A DNA stretch of 45,463 nucleotides, taken from Paraburkholderia panacisoli (lineage in GTDB: Bacteria; Pseudomonadota; Gammaproteobacteria; Burkholderiales; Burkholderiaceae). Of the stretch, positions 15,551-23,731 are shown in pieces (the stretch's first letter is position 1; each line of letters begins with the position of its first letter). Made by a program: the position numbers and the translations under genes. Location of the stretch: contig NZ_VTUZ01000061.1 in the NCBI RefSeq assembly GCF_008369935.1, forward strand, positions 1 through 45,463. Reading direction: 5' to 3'. The notes under the pieces were generated by a model. The model was not told where the DNA came from and ran no database searches. It saw only the letters and a program-made list of their open reading frames with translations.

Positions 15551-15591
15551 GTCAAAAATTCATTGACTTTAGTAATGTCAAATTCAGACAT
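15551..15591. promoter_or_regulatory. Two dyads sharing the spacer AAATTCA
   Basis: GTCAA-AAATTCA-TTGAC (15551-15567) and ATGTC-AAATTCA-GACAT (15575-15591). Each is a 5-bp inverted repeat with the identical 7-nt centre, and the centres are 24 bp apart. This looks like a pair of sites for one dimeric regulator, placed between the MarC gene and the candidate sRNA promoter. Confidence 0.42.
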
Positions 15592-15676
15592 CCTACTTCG
15601 CGTAGCGAAACGGGACTTGCGTTCTGCGCTAGTTTCGCCGACTTGGATATCCCGCTGCGCGTCCTATACTGAAAGG

Positions 15677-15787
15677 GAGCCGCGCGGAAGCCGGCGCCTG
15701 ATGCAGAAGCGGACGAGAAATCGTTCATTGGGGCGCGGTAGCGGGGCCACGGAAACGCCTGTGTGATAAGCGCAGGCGTTTTCTTTT
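15677..15787 (+). ncRNA. Candidate small RNA, about 110 nt
   Basis: A -10-like TATACT (15665-15670) with a weak -35 TTGGAT 16 bp upstream predicts a start near 15677. The transcript would end at a strong intrinsic terminator at 15753-15787. No ORF with a ribosome site lies on this strand between, and no plus-strand gene upstream needs the terminator. The interior has GC-rich self-complementary segments (GCCGCGC, GCCGGCGC). It is not recognised as a known RNA family. The boundaries are predictions. Confidence 0.42.
15753..15787 (+). terminator. Intrinsic terminator of the candidate sRNA
   Basis: AAACGCCTG pairs with CAGGCGTTT, extendable by one wobble pair and one GC pair around a short loop, and runs into TTTCTTTT. 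This is the clearest Rho-independent terminator in the window; it functions on the plus strand only. Confidence 0.75.
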
Positions 15788-15948
15788 GCGGCCCGGATGA
15801 CGACTACGCCGCAAATGCCGACACGTTCACCAGCGCCGATATGTGCGAAGTGTGGCCGCGTTCGCATGGAGCGGGTGCAACGCAACCTGCCCCGGTCACA
15901 TCGATAACGACGCGGGCATCGCCCTAACCCAAACCGCACGCGCGCGAA

Positions 15949-15974
15949 GCGGGCATCATGCATCGATTGCCCGC
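15949..15974 (-). terminator. Possible hairpin terminator of the protease gene
   Basis: GCGGGCA, 12-nt loop, TGCCCGC, starting 22 bp past the protease stop in the minus direction. Only TT follows the stem, so it is weak. Confidence 0.3.
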
Positions 15975-15995
15975 CGTGGATGCAACGCTTCAGCT

Positions 15996-17597
15996 TTACT
16001 TGAGGTCGACGGTGACGAAGCTGCGCGCGTGATCGCGCTGGATCAGCAAAGCCGCCTTCTTGCCAGCCTTGGCCGCGAGCGACGCCAGTTCATCCTGCGA
16101 CGCGACCAGCGTACCGTTGAGCGACAGCACGACATCGCCAGGCTTGATGCCGGCTTTGCCCGCCGTCCCCGATACGTCATCGACCATCAGGCCTTCAGCA
16201 AGGCCCGTGGTGCGCCGCTCGTCGTCGGTCAGCGGATGCATCGTCAGACCGAGGTGATCGAGCGCGCCAAGTGCGCCCGCACCTGAGCCCGCGCCTGAGT
16301 CCGTCGCAGCGCCCGCGCCCGCATTTGCGTTTTGCGCGGAGGCGCCGACGCTCACCATCACCGTCAGCTGGACGTGATTGCGGATCAGCTTCAGCGGGAC
16401 TTTCGTTCCGGACTGTAGCGCCGCGTCCTGCTCGGCGAGATCGGCGGCGCGGTCGATCGGCTTGTCGGCGAGTTGCACGATCACGTCTCCGGATTTCAGT
16501 TTGCTCGCCGCTGCGGGGCTGCCCGGATCGACCGAAATCACCAGCGCGCCTGCCGCGCGCGGCAGACCGAATGCGCCCGCCAGATTCGGATCGACGTCCT
16601 GCGCCTGGATGCCGAGATTGCCGCGCGCGTTCCCAACCAGGCTTTGCTGGTCTTGCTGGCCTCGCGGGTTTTCCAATTGCGAGCGCACCTTTTTTGCCAT
16701 ATTGATCGGGATTGCGAACGTCAGGCTCTGCAAGCGATCGCCACCGGCATACACCTGCACGTCAATGCCGACCACCTCTCCCGCGCGGTTGAACACAGGG
16801 CCGCCAGAGTTATCAGGGTTCAGCGATGCGTCCGTCTGAAAGAATGGAAACGTCGAGCCATCGGCAAGCGTGCGCGAGATCGCGCTGACGATGCCCGCCG
16901 TGACGGTGTTCTGATAACTGTCCGGCGAACCAATCGTCAGCACTTGCTCGCCGACGCGCACGCGTGCCGAATCGCCGAGCTTGACGGTCGGCAGTTTGGT
17001 CGCGTCGATCTGGATCACGGCGACGTCGCTTTGCGCATCGACGGCCACGACTTTTGCCTTGAATTCGCGCCGGTCGGTCAGGCGCACCGTGACGTCATCC
17101 GACTGATCGACGACGTGCGCCGTCGTCAGAATGAGACCGTTCGGGCTCACGATAAAACCCGAGCCGACGCCCGACATCGCGCGCGGCGAACTGCCCTGGC
17201 CGTCTTGCGATTGCGGCACCGCCTGCTTGAAGAAAGCGAAGATGGGGTCGTCACCGTCGATGGCTTCGGAGCCCGGCCCCGAAGCCGGCGCGGGCGCCGC
17301 GCCCGCTGGCGCTTTCTCCGGCACCGTCGCGCGAATGTTCACGACAGCCGGCCCATAACGCTCGACGACCGCGGGAAAGTCGATCGGCACGCTCGAGCTG
17401 TCGGAAGCGACGCGCTTGTCTTTCGCTGGCGCCGTGGCAGGCGCGGTTGCGGACGCGGCGGCGAGAGACGCAGCATGAGAAGCGGCAAGCGCGGTCGTGT
17501 ACGCGCAGGGCAAGCCGGTCAGACATGCCGTTGTCACGGCGGTGTAGAACCAGGTGCGGGATAGGACCGAGTGGGTCGAGCGGGTTGAGTAAAGCAC
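15996..17597 (-). CDS. DegP/DegQ-type periplasmic serine protease (Do family)
   Basis: The product is 533 residues: N-terminal signal region (1-40), an Ala/Pro-rich linker, a trypsin-like domain and two PDZ domains (about 300-400 and 430-533). The catalytic triad is H161 (ILTTAHVV), D191 (AQSDVAVIQI) and S264. The serine motif reads NPDNSGGPVFN, with Asp262 where nearly all Do proteases have Gly (GNSGGP). Such enzymes degrade or refold misfolded envelope proteins. Start: GTG at 17597, supported by GGAGG 6 nt upstream. It is monocistronic. A 15-bp odd palindrome lies about 60 bp upstream of the start. No sigma-E-type promoter was recognised with confidence. Confidence 0.87.
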   Translation of the reverse strand: MLYSTRSTHSVLSRTWFYTAVTTACLTGLPCAYTTALAASHAASLAAASATAPATAPAKDKRVASDSSSVPIDFPAVVERYGPAVVNIRATVPEKAPAGAAPAPASGPGSEAIDGDDPIFAFFKQAVPQSQDGQGSSPRAMSGVGSGFIVSPNGLILTTAHVVDQSDDVTVRLTDRREFKAKVVAVDAQSDVAVIQIDATKLPTVKLGDSARVRVGEQVLTIGSPDSYQNTVTAGIVSAISRTLADGSTFPFFQTDASLNPDNSGGPVFNRAGEVVGIDVQVYAGGDRLQSLTFAIPINMAKKVRSQLENPRGQQDQQSLVGNARGNLGIQAQDVDPNLAGAFGLPRAAGALVISVDPGSPAAASKLKSGDVIVQLADKPIDRAADLAEQDAALQSGTKVPLKLIRNHVQLTVMVSVGASAQNANAGAGAATDSGAGSGAGALGALDHLGLTMHPLTDDERRTTGLAEGLMVDDVSGTAGKAGIKPGDVVLSLNGTLVASQDELASLAAKAGKKAALLIQRDHARSFVTVDLK

Positions 17598-17655
17598 AGC
17601 GCACCTCCATGGCGGTCGTGATGCCTGGCACTGTGAAGGAACTATTTCGTGTATG

Positions 17656-17670
17656 ACAGTCGTCGACTGT
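17656..17670. promoter_or_regulatory. ACAGTCG-T-CGACTGT odd palindrome
   Basis: Perfect 7-bp arms around one base, ending 58 bp upstream of the protease GTG, within the expected promoter zone. Probable operator; the regulator is unknown. Confidence 0.35.
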
Positions 17671-17741
17671 TACGCAGCACACCAATGAACTCGAAAAGGA
17701 AAGCAAGCGTCGCTGCCAACGCGCGAGATAGCGTTGAGCAC

Positions 17742-17763
17742 TCCATACGCGAGCGCGTATGGA
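17742..17763. repeat. TCCATACGC-GAGC-GCGTATGGA hairpin
   Basis: Perfect 9-bp arms with a 4-nt loop. It lies between two minus-strand units with no T-tract on either side, so operator and hairpin remain equally possible. Confidence 0.3.
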
Positions 17764-18126
17764 TGCGATCGATCCGCTATACGTTTTTCGATGGATCGAA
17801 GTCGACGTGAGATCAGCCTGCATGTTTGCCCGCAATGGACAATCGGGACGTGAACGGTTTGCTCGCACGCGCGCCTTTTCCGGCCTCGCACGATGCGAAG
17901 AACGCAGCGTTCGTCCTCATTTATTTATAGAGAACGGACGAGCAAATTGCAGCGAGTACAAATCCTGGCGTGCGGCAAATGCTCGACGGCCGGTACGCTG
18001 ATGATCAGGTGGCGCGGCGCATTTTCCGCACTCACGGCTTGCTTGCGATCAGCGGCCTGACGATCGATGCACAAAGGCGCTGCCAAGCGCCTCGTTGCAA
18101 GCGCCGCGCATTGAGGAGGCTAACGG

Positions 18127-19233
18127 CTATTGCGCTTTCTGCAGATCCGCGATCGTCGCCGCCAGAAAACGCGCCGCTTCGCCGCCCGTCACGACGCGGT
18201 GATCGAACGTCAGGCTGAGCGGCAAGATCCGGTGCACGGCAGGCGCGCCGTCTGCCGCGACCACCTGCTCATGGATGCGCCCCGCGCCGAGGATCGCGAC
18301 GGTCGGCGGCACGACGATGGGCGCCGCGTACTTCCCCGAGATCATCCCGAAGTTCGACAGCGTGATCGTGTTGCCGCGCATCTCTTCCGGCGGAATCTTG
18401 CGCGCGCGGATATCGGCTCGCATCCGGTCGAGACCGCCGCGCAGATCCGCTGCATCGCGATGCGCGACATCGCGCAGCACGGGCACGAAGAGCCCATCGG
18501 GCAGATCGACGGCAATGCCGAGATCGATTTTCTCCAGTACGTGACGACGCCCCGTATGTCCGTCGAACCATGTGTTCAGTCCCGGCTCCGCGCGGCAGCC
18601 CGCGACCAGCGCGCGGATCAGGCGGATCGTCACGTCGGTGTGCGGCGGCCACGCGTGAATATCGGCATCGTCGATCACGGTCGCGGCGGCCACTTCGCTT
18701 TGCGCGCGCGCCATGTTCTGCGCCATCGCACGCCGCACGCCGCGGAGCACTTCGGGCGGACCGAGTTCGCCAAGTACCTTCGCGACGCGCTGCACGTCCG
18801 CCGCCGTGATGACGCCTTCCGGGCCGGACGGCGTCACCATCGCCAGATCGACATCCAGCTTGCGCGCAAGCGCGCGCGCCGCCGGAATCGCCTTGATCAC
18901 GCCGCCACCGCCCGTGCCAAGCGACGCAGGCGCTTCCTGCACGACATGCTGGCCAACTTCCATATGGCCGACTACAGTGCCCGCGTCCGCATCATCGCCG
19001 TCGCCTTCGAACGCGACGAGCGGCGCGCCCAGATGCACGATATCGCCCGTCCGTCCGAACAGCTTCGCAATGCGGCCCGATTGCGGCGACGGAATATCGA
19101 CGATCGCCTTCGCCGTTTCGACCGACAGCAACGGTTGATCCGTGCGTACTTCATCGCCATCGTTCACATGCCACTCGACGATCTCCGCTTCCTGCAAGCC
19201 TTCGCCCAGGTCGGGCAGTTTGAAGATTTTCAT
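18127..19233 (-). CDS. pdhC: 2-oxoacid dehydrogenase E2 (dihydrolipoamide acyltransferase)
   Basis: The product is 368 residues: one lipoyl domain (1-76) with K42 in VETAKAIVD, a short linker, the peripheral-subunit-binding domain (IPAARALARKLDVDLAMVTPSGPEGVI split around the PSGxxGxI motif, about 114-145), and the acyltransferase domain. The catalytic histidine is H345 in TFDHRVVTGG. The usual Asp four residues later (HRxxDG) is Thr here, a change seen in some E2 groups. It transfers the acyl group from E1 to CoA. It starts 4 bp after the E1beta stop, so the genes are translationally coupled. The substrate (pyruvate versus branched-chain 2-oxoacids) is not settled by sequence; the pdh name follows E1 similarity. 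Confidence 0.85.
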   Translation of the reverse strand: MKIFKLPDLGEGLQEAEIVEWHVNDGDEVRTDQPLLSVETAKAIVDIPSPQSGRIAKLFGRTGDIVHLGAPLVAFEGDGDDADAGTVVGHMEVGQHVVQEAPASLGTGGGGVIKAIPAARALARKLDVDLAMVTPSGPEGVITAADVQRVAKVLGELGPPEVLRGVRRAMAQNMARAQSEVAAATVIDDADIHAWPPHTDVTIRLIRALVAGCRAEPGLNTWFDGHTGRRHVLEKIDLGIAVDLPDGLFVPVLRDVAHRDAADLRGGLDRMRADIRARKIPPEEMRGNTITLSNFGMISGKYAAPIVVPPTVAILGAGRIHEQVVAADGAPAVHRILPLSLTFDHRVVTGGEAARFLAATIADLQKAQ

Positions 19234-19237
19234 GGCT

Positions 19238-20218
19238 TTACGACGCCTCCAAAGCCTGCCTCACCGCGGCGACGATGCGCGAGGCACTCGGCATGTATTG
19301 ATTCTCGAGCCGGTACAGCGGCACGACGACGTCGTAGCCGGTCACGCGCTGCACAGGCGCGAGCAGCGAATAAAGTCCGCGCTCGGCGATATTGGCGGCG
19401 ATCTCCGCGCCGATGCCGCCCGCGCGCGAGCCCTCGTGCACGATCACGCAGCGGCCCGTCTTCGCCACCGACGCCAGGATCGTGTTCATGTCGATCGGCT
19501 TGAGCGTCGCGACGTCGATCACTTCGGCCATCACGCCTTCCCGCGCAAGCAGATCGGCGGCGCCCTGTGCGTCCTGCACGGCACCACCCCAGCTCACCAG
19601 CGTCACATCCGAGCCGTCGCGCAGCGTGAAGCAGGTGTCGAGCGGCATCGCTTCGCCGTTGTCTTCCACTGTCTGCCGGAACAGGCGATAGAGCCGCGTC
19701 GGCTCGAAGAAGATCACCGGGTCGGGATCGCGAATCGCGGCCAGCAACAACCCGTATGCGCGCGCCGGTGACGAAGGCGTGACAACGCGCAAGCCGGGAA
19801 TGTGCGCGAACAGGGCTTCGGGGTTTTCGGAGTGATGTTCCGGTGCATGGATGCCTGCGCCGCACGGCGCGCGGATCACGAGCGGACAGGTGAGGCGTCC
19901 GCGCGTCCGATGCCGCAGACGCGACGCATGATTTAGCACGTGATCGATCGTCGGATACAGAAACCCGCTGAACTGGATCTCGGCGACGGGCTTCAGTCCC
20001 ATCGCCGCCATGCCGATCGCCGTGCCCGCGAGCGCTGTTTCGGCGAGCGGCGTATCGAGCACGCGTTGCGCGCCGAAGCGTGCCTGCAAGCCGACCGTCG
20101 CGCGAAACACGCCGCCGTTCACGCCGATGTCCTCGCCGAGCAGCACCACTGCAGGATCGTGTTCGAGTTCGTATGCGAGCGCCAGATTGAGCGCGTCGAT
20201 CATGTTCAGATCAGCCAT
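19238..20218 (-). CDS. pdhB: 2-oxoacid (pyruvate-type) dehydrogenase E1 beta subunit
   Basis: From the ATG at 20218 (MADLNMIDALNLALAYELEHD) the protein is 326 residues, the family norm; a longer frame from 20251 would lie inside E1alpha. Landmarks are GEDIGVNGGVFRATVGLQ at about residues 27-44, DTPLAETALAGTAIGMA, the P-loop-like RAPCGAGIHAPEHHSE region, and VIDVATLKPIDMNTI near residue 235. It closely follows the pattern of Bacillus-type PdhB. It forms an alpha2beta2 thiamine-diphosphate E1 with the adjacent alpha subunit. It overlaps the E1alpha 3' end by 8 bp. Confidence 0.87.
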   Translation of the reverse strand: MADLNMIDALNLALAYELEHDPAVVLLGEDIGVNGGVFRATVGLQARFGAQRVLDTPLAETALAGTAIGMAAMGLKPVAEIQFSGFLYPTIDHVLNHASRLRHRTRGRLTCPLVIRAPCGAGIHAPEHHSENPEALFAHIPGLRVVTPSSPARAYGLLLAAIRDPDPVIFFEPTRLYRLFRQTVEDNGEAMPLDTCFTLRDGSDVTLVSWGGAVQDAQGAADLLAREGVMAEVIDVATLKPIDMNTILASVAKTGRCVIVHEGSRAGGIGAEIAANIAERGLYSLLAPVQRVTGYDVVVPLYRLENQYMPSASRIVAAVRQALEAS

Positions 20219-21326
20219 GGCCGTTGCCCCCGTTGCCCCCGTTCCGGCCATTGCCTGCTATCGGCGCGAATCGCTGCGCGCTTTCCAGTTGCTCACGCAT
20301 TGCATGCGGCAGGGTTTCGTACAAGTGGTCGAACATCGCGGCTGTATCGGGCGGCGGCACGGCGAGATACGCTTCGACGGCTTCTTCGACCTGCGCGTGA
20401 CACGCCTTGCCGAGTTGCTCGTCCTGCGCCTTGTCCCAGACGCCCATCCGCATCAGATACTTGCGCAAACGCAGCAGCGGCTCGTATTCCCATTGCTTCT
20501 GAATGTCATCGGAATCGCGATAGCGCGTTGCGTCGTCGGCCGTCGTGTGATCGCCGAGGCGATAGCTGAGCGCTTCGATCAACGTCGGGCCGTCGCCTCG
20601 CCGCGCCTTCGCGAGCGCCGCATGCATCACCTGATGCACGGCGATGACGTCGTTGCCGTCGACCTGCAAGCCGGCGATGCCCGCCGCGATTGCCTTCTGC
20701 GCGAGCGTCTGCGCCACGCTCTGGGCGCTGCGCGGCACCGAGATCGCCCACTGGTTGTTGTTGATGACGAGCACGAGCGGCGCCTGCCAGACGCCCGCCA
20801 TGTTCATCGCTTCGTAGAAGTCGCCCTTCGACGTGCTGCCATCGCCGAAGATCGCAACGGCGACGCGTGGCTCGCCGCGCAGCTTGAACGCGTAGGCCGC
20901 ACCGGCGGCATGGCACACCTGCGTGCCGATGGGGACGCAATTTGGAAAGTCGAATCGCGCCACGCTGAAGTCGCTGCCGCGTTCGTCGCCGCCCCAATAC
21001 AGCAGGCTCTCCGTCATCGTGACGCCGCGCAGCAATTGCGCCGCATGATCGCGGTACGAAGGGAACAGCACGTCGTCGGCCTGCATCGCGCTCGCGACGC
21101 CCACGCCGACCGCCTCCTGCCCCACCGACGATGCAAACGTACCGAGCTTGCCAGTGCGCTGCAGCGCAACTGCTTTGGTATCGAATGTGCGAGTCAGCAC
21201 CATCGCGCGATAGAGGGGAATCAGCGCCTCCGGTTCCCGCGCAAAGGCCGGCAATGGCTGCACGGGCTCGCTATCGGGACCGAGATATCGCGTAAACCCG
21301 ATGTGAAAACTGGCAGTCGTGGTCAT
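20211..21326 (-). CDS. pdhA: 2-oxoacid (pyruvate-type) dehydrogenase E1 alpha subunit
   Basis: The product is 371 residues. The thiamine-diphosphate motif runs from FGDGSTSKGDFYEAMNMAG to VINNNQWAIS, with the phosphorylation-loop region YRLGDHTTADDATRYR after it. The N-terminus (FTRYLGPDSEP, LTRTFDTKAVALQRTGKLG) fits the PdhA/BCKDH-alpha group. The C-terminus ends in a Gly/Asn-rich tail (GNGRNGGNGGNGHG), likely a low-complexity extension. First gene of an E1alpha-E1beta-E2 operon; no E3 (lipoamide dehydrogenase) is present, so the complex must borrow one. Start: ATG at 21326 with AAGGAGGG upstream. Confidence 0.88.
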   Translation of the reverse strand: MTTTASFHIGFTRYLGPDSEPVQPLPAFAREPEALIPLYRAMVLTRTFDTKAVALQRTGKLGTFASSVGQEAVGVGVASAMQADDVLFPSYRDHAAQLLRGVTMTESLLYWGGDERGSDFSVARFDFPNCVPIGTQVCHAAGAAYAFKLRGEPRVAVAIFGDGSTSKGDFYEAMNMAGVWQAPLVLVINNNQWAISVPRSAQSVAQTLAQKAIAAGIAGLQVDGNDVIAVHQVMHAALAKARRGDGPTLIEALSYRLGDHTTADDATRYRDSDDIQKQWEYEPLLRLRKYLMRMGVWDKAQDEQLGKACHAQVEEAVEAYLAVPPPDTAAMFDHLYETLPHAMREQLESAQRFAPIAGNGRNGGNGGNGHG

Positions 21327-21662
21327 GACCGCCCTCCTTGCTCTTCAAATGTCGAATGCGTGCAGGAGATCACGTGCACAACCCGTGCCGGTAGGCACAG
21401 ACGTGCTTGGCGCCCTGAACGGCAGTTCGGACGGCCTTATCTTTTGACAGGAAAAGCGGGTATAAGGTGCGAAAATTTTCTCGCCGTGTAATGCATTGCC
21501 AATGCGGGCGGAGAAGCCTGTGCAGAGGCATTGCGCAATCGGGCGCCTGCCGTTGTTGTCGCAGCGCAATAGCGTCACCGACCCTGCGCAGCCCGTTTCA
21601 AGCCGACATTGCGCGAAGGCGCGGCGCGGAAACGGCTTGCCGCTTTGGCGGCAAGCCAGGCT
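21327..21662. other. 336-bp region upstream of the dehydrogenase operon
   Basis: No gene. It should carry the operon promoter. A perfect GAAAATTTTC palindrome lies at 21471-21480. TTGACA at 21444 and TATAAG at 21461 on the plus strand are only 11 bp apart, so they do not make a standard promoter. Confidence 0.35.
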
Positions 21663-22694
21663 TCAGCCAATCAGATCGGCACCTGTCGTAAGGACAATCT
21701 TTCCAAAGTGTGTGCCGGAATCGATCAGCTCGTGAGCGCCGCGAGCGTCGGCAAGCGCAAAGGTCTTGTAGACAACCGGCTTGATCTTGCCGCTCTCGAT
21801 GTGCGGCCAGACCTGCCGCTCCAGTTCATTGATGATGGTCGCCTTGTCCGCGGATGTGCGCGATCGCAATGTCGAGCCCATATGCGTCAGACGTTTCGTC
21901 AACATCGGCAAGACGTCGAGATCCTTCGCCGGCCCCTTGATCACGCCCACCTGGAGGATCCGTCCGTCCATGGCTGCCGCGTCATAGTTTCTGGCCACGT
22001 AGTCGCCGGCAATGATGTCGAGGATCACGTCGACGCCTCTTCCATCGGTAGACCGCTTCGTTTCGGCGACGAAATCTTTCTCGCGGTAATCTATCGCGAG
22101 GTCTGCGCCTAGCGCCAGGCTGGCCTCCCGATGCGCCTGCGAGCCAACTGTCGTGATGATTTTCGCAGCGCCGAATGCCTTCGCCAGCATAGTCGCCGTA
22201 GTACCGATACCTGACGCGCCGCCATGGATCAACACCGATTCGCCGGCAACCAGCTTGCCGCGCTGGAACAGGTTCAGCCAGACCGTCATAAAGGTTTCGG
22301 GCATGGCCCCCGCTTCCACCATCGTCAGGCCTTTGGGGATATGCATCGTGTTGCAGGCGTGCGCGACCGCATAGTCTGCGTAGCCACCGCCGGGAATCAA
22401 TGCACACACCAGTTCGCCGATCCGGAATTGGGACACGTCGGCACCCACGGCAACCACCTGACCTGCCACTTCCAGCCCTGGAATGTCCGAAGCGCCGGGG
22501 GGCGGATCATACAGCCCTTTGCGCTGAAAGACGTCCGGGCCGTTCACGGCAGCAGCGTGGATGCGGATCAGAACCTGATCGGCGTCCGGCACCGGCACCG
22601 GGCGCGTCGTCGGCACCAGGACCTCAGGACCGCCGGGTTGTTTGATCTCAATGGCCGTCATGGACGACGGCACACGATAAGTTGAAGCAGACAT
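21663..22694 (-). CDS. NAD(P)H:quinone oxidoreductase, PIG3-type zinc-free MDR
   Basis: The product is 343 residues from the ATG at 22694, which has AAGGAG upstream. The GroES-like domain shows RIHAAAVNGPDVFQRKGLYDPPPGASDIPGLEVAGQV, given here in pieces, and lacks the Cys/His zinc ligands of classical alcohol dehydrogenases. The nucleotide-binding motif is LIHGGASGIGTTA near residue 150, with ADLAIDYREKDF later, as in PIG3/TP53I3-like quinone reductases. It probably reduces quinones or electrophilic enones with NADPH in the cytoplasm. It is divergent from the LysR gene at 22847 across 152 bp carrying two dyads, so that LysR is the likely regulator. Confidence 0.87.
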   Translation of the reverse strand: MSASTYRVPSSMTAIEIKQPGGPEVLVPTTRPVPVPDADQVLIRIHAAAVNGPDVFQRKGLYDPPPGASDIPGLEVAGQVVAVGADVSQFRIGELVCALIPGGGYADYAVAHACNTMHIPKGLTMVEAGAMPETFMTVWLNLFQRGKLVAGESVLIHGGASGIGTTATMLAKAFGAAKIITTVGSQAHREASLALGADLAIDYREKDFVAETKRSTDGRGVDVILDIIAGDYVARNYDAAAMDGRILQVGVIKGPAKDLDVLPMLTKRLTHMGSTLRSRTSADKATIINELERQVWPHIESGKIKPVVYKTFALADARGAHELIDSGTHFGKIVLTTGADLIG

Positions 22695-22787
22695 GGATAC
22701 CACTCCTTCTATAGATGAGACTCGATGGATCCGGGCGGATCGTTGAACGAGGAACTCTTGCATTCAAGTATAGGCATCGACATTGAT

Positions 22788-22807
22788 GAATAAGTGCAGC
22801 ATTATTC
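22788..22807. promoter_or_regulatory. GAATAA-N8-TTATTC dyad (LysR-type box)
   Basis: A 20-bp inverted repeat in the divergent quinone-oxidoreductase/lysR region, of the size and AT-rich T-N11-A form typical of LysR recognition sites. It is the upstream member of two sites here. Confidence 0.42.
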
Positions 22808-22816
22808 GCGGCGTGG

Positions 22817-22832
22817 GATGCAAATTTGCATC
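22817..22832. promoter_or_regulatory. Perfect palindrome GATGCAAATTTGCATC
   Basis: A perfect 16-bp palindrome, ending 14 bp before the LysR start and just upstream of its ribosome site GAGGGT. Its place over the lysR leader suggests autorepression. Confidence 0.5.
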
Positions 22833-22846
22833 ATGAGGGTGGCACG

Positions 22847-23731
22847 ATGAACTGGGACGACGCGCGAGTGTTTCTTGCGGTGGAGCGCGAAAAAACGCTC
22901 CGTGGTGCGGCCAGGACGCTCAATCTCGATCAGGCGACGGTCGGCAGACGGATTGCGGCACTCGAACACGCCCTGCGTGCAACGCTCTTCCTGCGCACCT
23001 CCGAGGGTTACGCGTTGACCGCCGCAGGCGAGGCCGCGCTGAGATCCGCGGAAAAAATGGAACACTCCGCACACGAACTCGTCAGACGGACTCAAGGTAC
23101 GGATACACGGCTTGCGGGCGACGTCAGAGTCACCAGCACCGACTCGATCGCGCTCGATTTCCTGCTTCCCGCCATCGAACGCCTGCATGCTGCGCATCCC
23201 GAAGTGCGCGTCCTGCTGGACACGTCGACGCGCATGCTAAATCTGGCAAAGCGTGAAGCGGATATCGCGGTCCGGTCAGTCAGGCCGGACAATCCCGATC
23301 TTGTCGCGCGGCGTTTGGCTCGCTGGCCCATGGCGCTCTTTGCATCGAATGCTTATCTCGAGCAGCACGGCAAGCCCGCCGCCGGCTCTGCATTCGCGGG
23401 CCACGATCTTGTCGTCTATCAGGGAAACTGGACCGGTAATCGATCGCCGACTCTTGCTGGCGAACCGATACACGCGGGGCGCATCGTATCGACCTTCAAC
23501 TCCAGCCTCATGCTGCGTACCGCGGTAAAGGCCGGCATCGGCATCGGTGAGCTTCCGATACATCTGGCTGAACTCGATGGCCTCGTGCAGATATGGCCGG
23601 AACCCGCACGTGGGGCGGTCTACGAAATCTGGCTGGTCACCCATCAAGACCTTCGGCATACCGCGCGCATCGCAGCAATGATCGACGGCATTGTCGCCGC
23701 GTTCGAAGATCATACAACCCACACAAAATAG
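22847..23731 (+). CDS. LysR-family regulator of the quinone oxidoreductase
   Basis: The product is 294 residues from the ATG at 22847 (GAGGGT ribosome site), preferred over 22826. It begins MNWDDARVFLAVEREKTLRGAA, with helix-turn-helix ARTLNLDQATVGRRIAALEHAL at about 20-41. This variant start (WDDxRxFLAV) marks a LysR subgroup often found beside oxidoreductases. The effector domain is complete, with GIGIGELPIHLAE near residue 230. It is transcribed away from the quinone oxidoreductase, and two inverted repeats lie between the starts. Inferred role: control of that gene and of itself in response to an electrophile or quinone. Confidence 0.88.
   Translation: MNWDDARVFLAVEREKTLRGAARTLNLDQATVGRRIAALEHALRATLFLRTSEGYALTAAGEAALRSAEKMEHSAHELVRRTQGTDTRLAGDVRVTSTDSIALDFLLPAIERLHAAHPEVRVLLDTSTRMLNLAKREADIAVRSVRPDNPDLVARRLARWPMALFASNAYLEQHGKPAAGSAFAGHDLVVYQGNWTGNRSPTLAGEPIHAGRIVSTFNSSLMLRTAVKAGIGIGELPIHLAELDGLVQIWPEPARGAVYEIWLVTHQDLRHTARIAAMIDGIVAAFEDHTTHTK

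Larger units (their letters stand above)
15391..15995. other. 605-bp region with candidate sRNA
   Basis: No protein gene is supported; the plus-strand ORF at 15563-15766 runs into the terminator stem and has no ribosome site. It contains two dyads at 15551-15591, a -10-like TATACT at 15665-15670, a candidate sRNA, and a hairpin at 15949-15974 after the protease gene. Confidence 0.5.
17598..18126. other. 529-bp region upstream of the protease gene
   Basis: No gene is supported. It holds the odd palindrome at 17656-17670 and a longer dyad TCCATACGC-GAGC-GCGTATGGA at 17742-17763, and separates the protease gene from the end of the dehydrogenase operon. Confidence 0.4.

Noticed and set aside
15563..15766. 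67-codon plus-strand ORF
   Set aside because: Ends inside the terminator stem and lacks a ribosome site; better explained as the candidate sRNA region.
21444..21466. TTGACA and TATAAG as a plus-strand promoter
   Set aside because: Only 11 bp lie between them, and no plus-strand gene follows.
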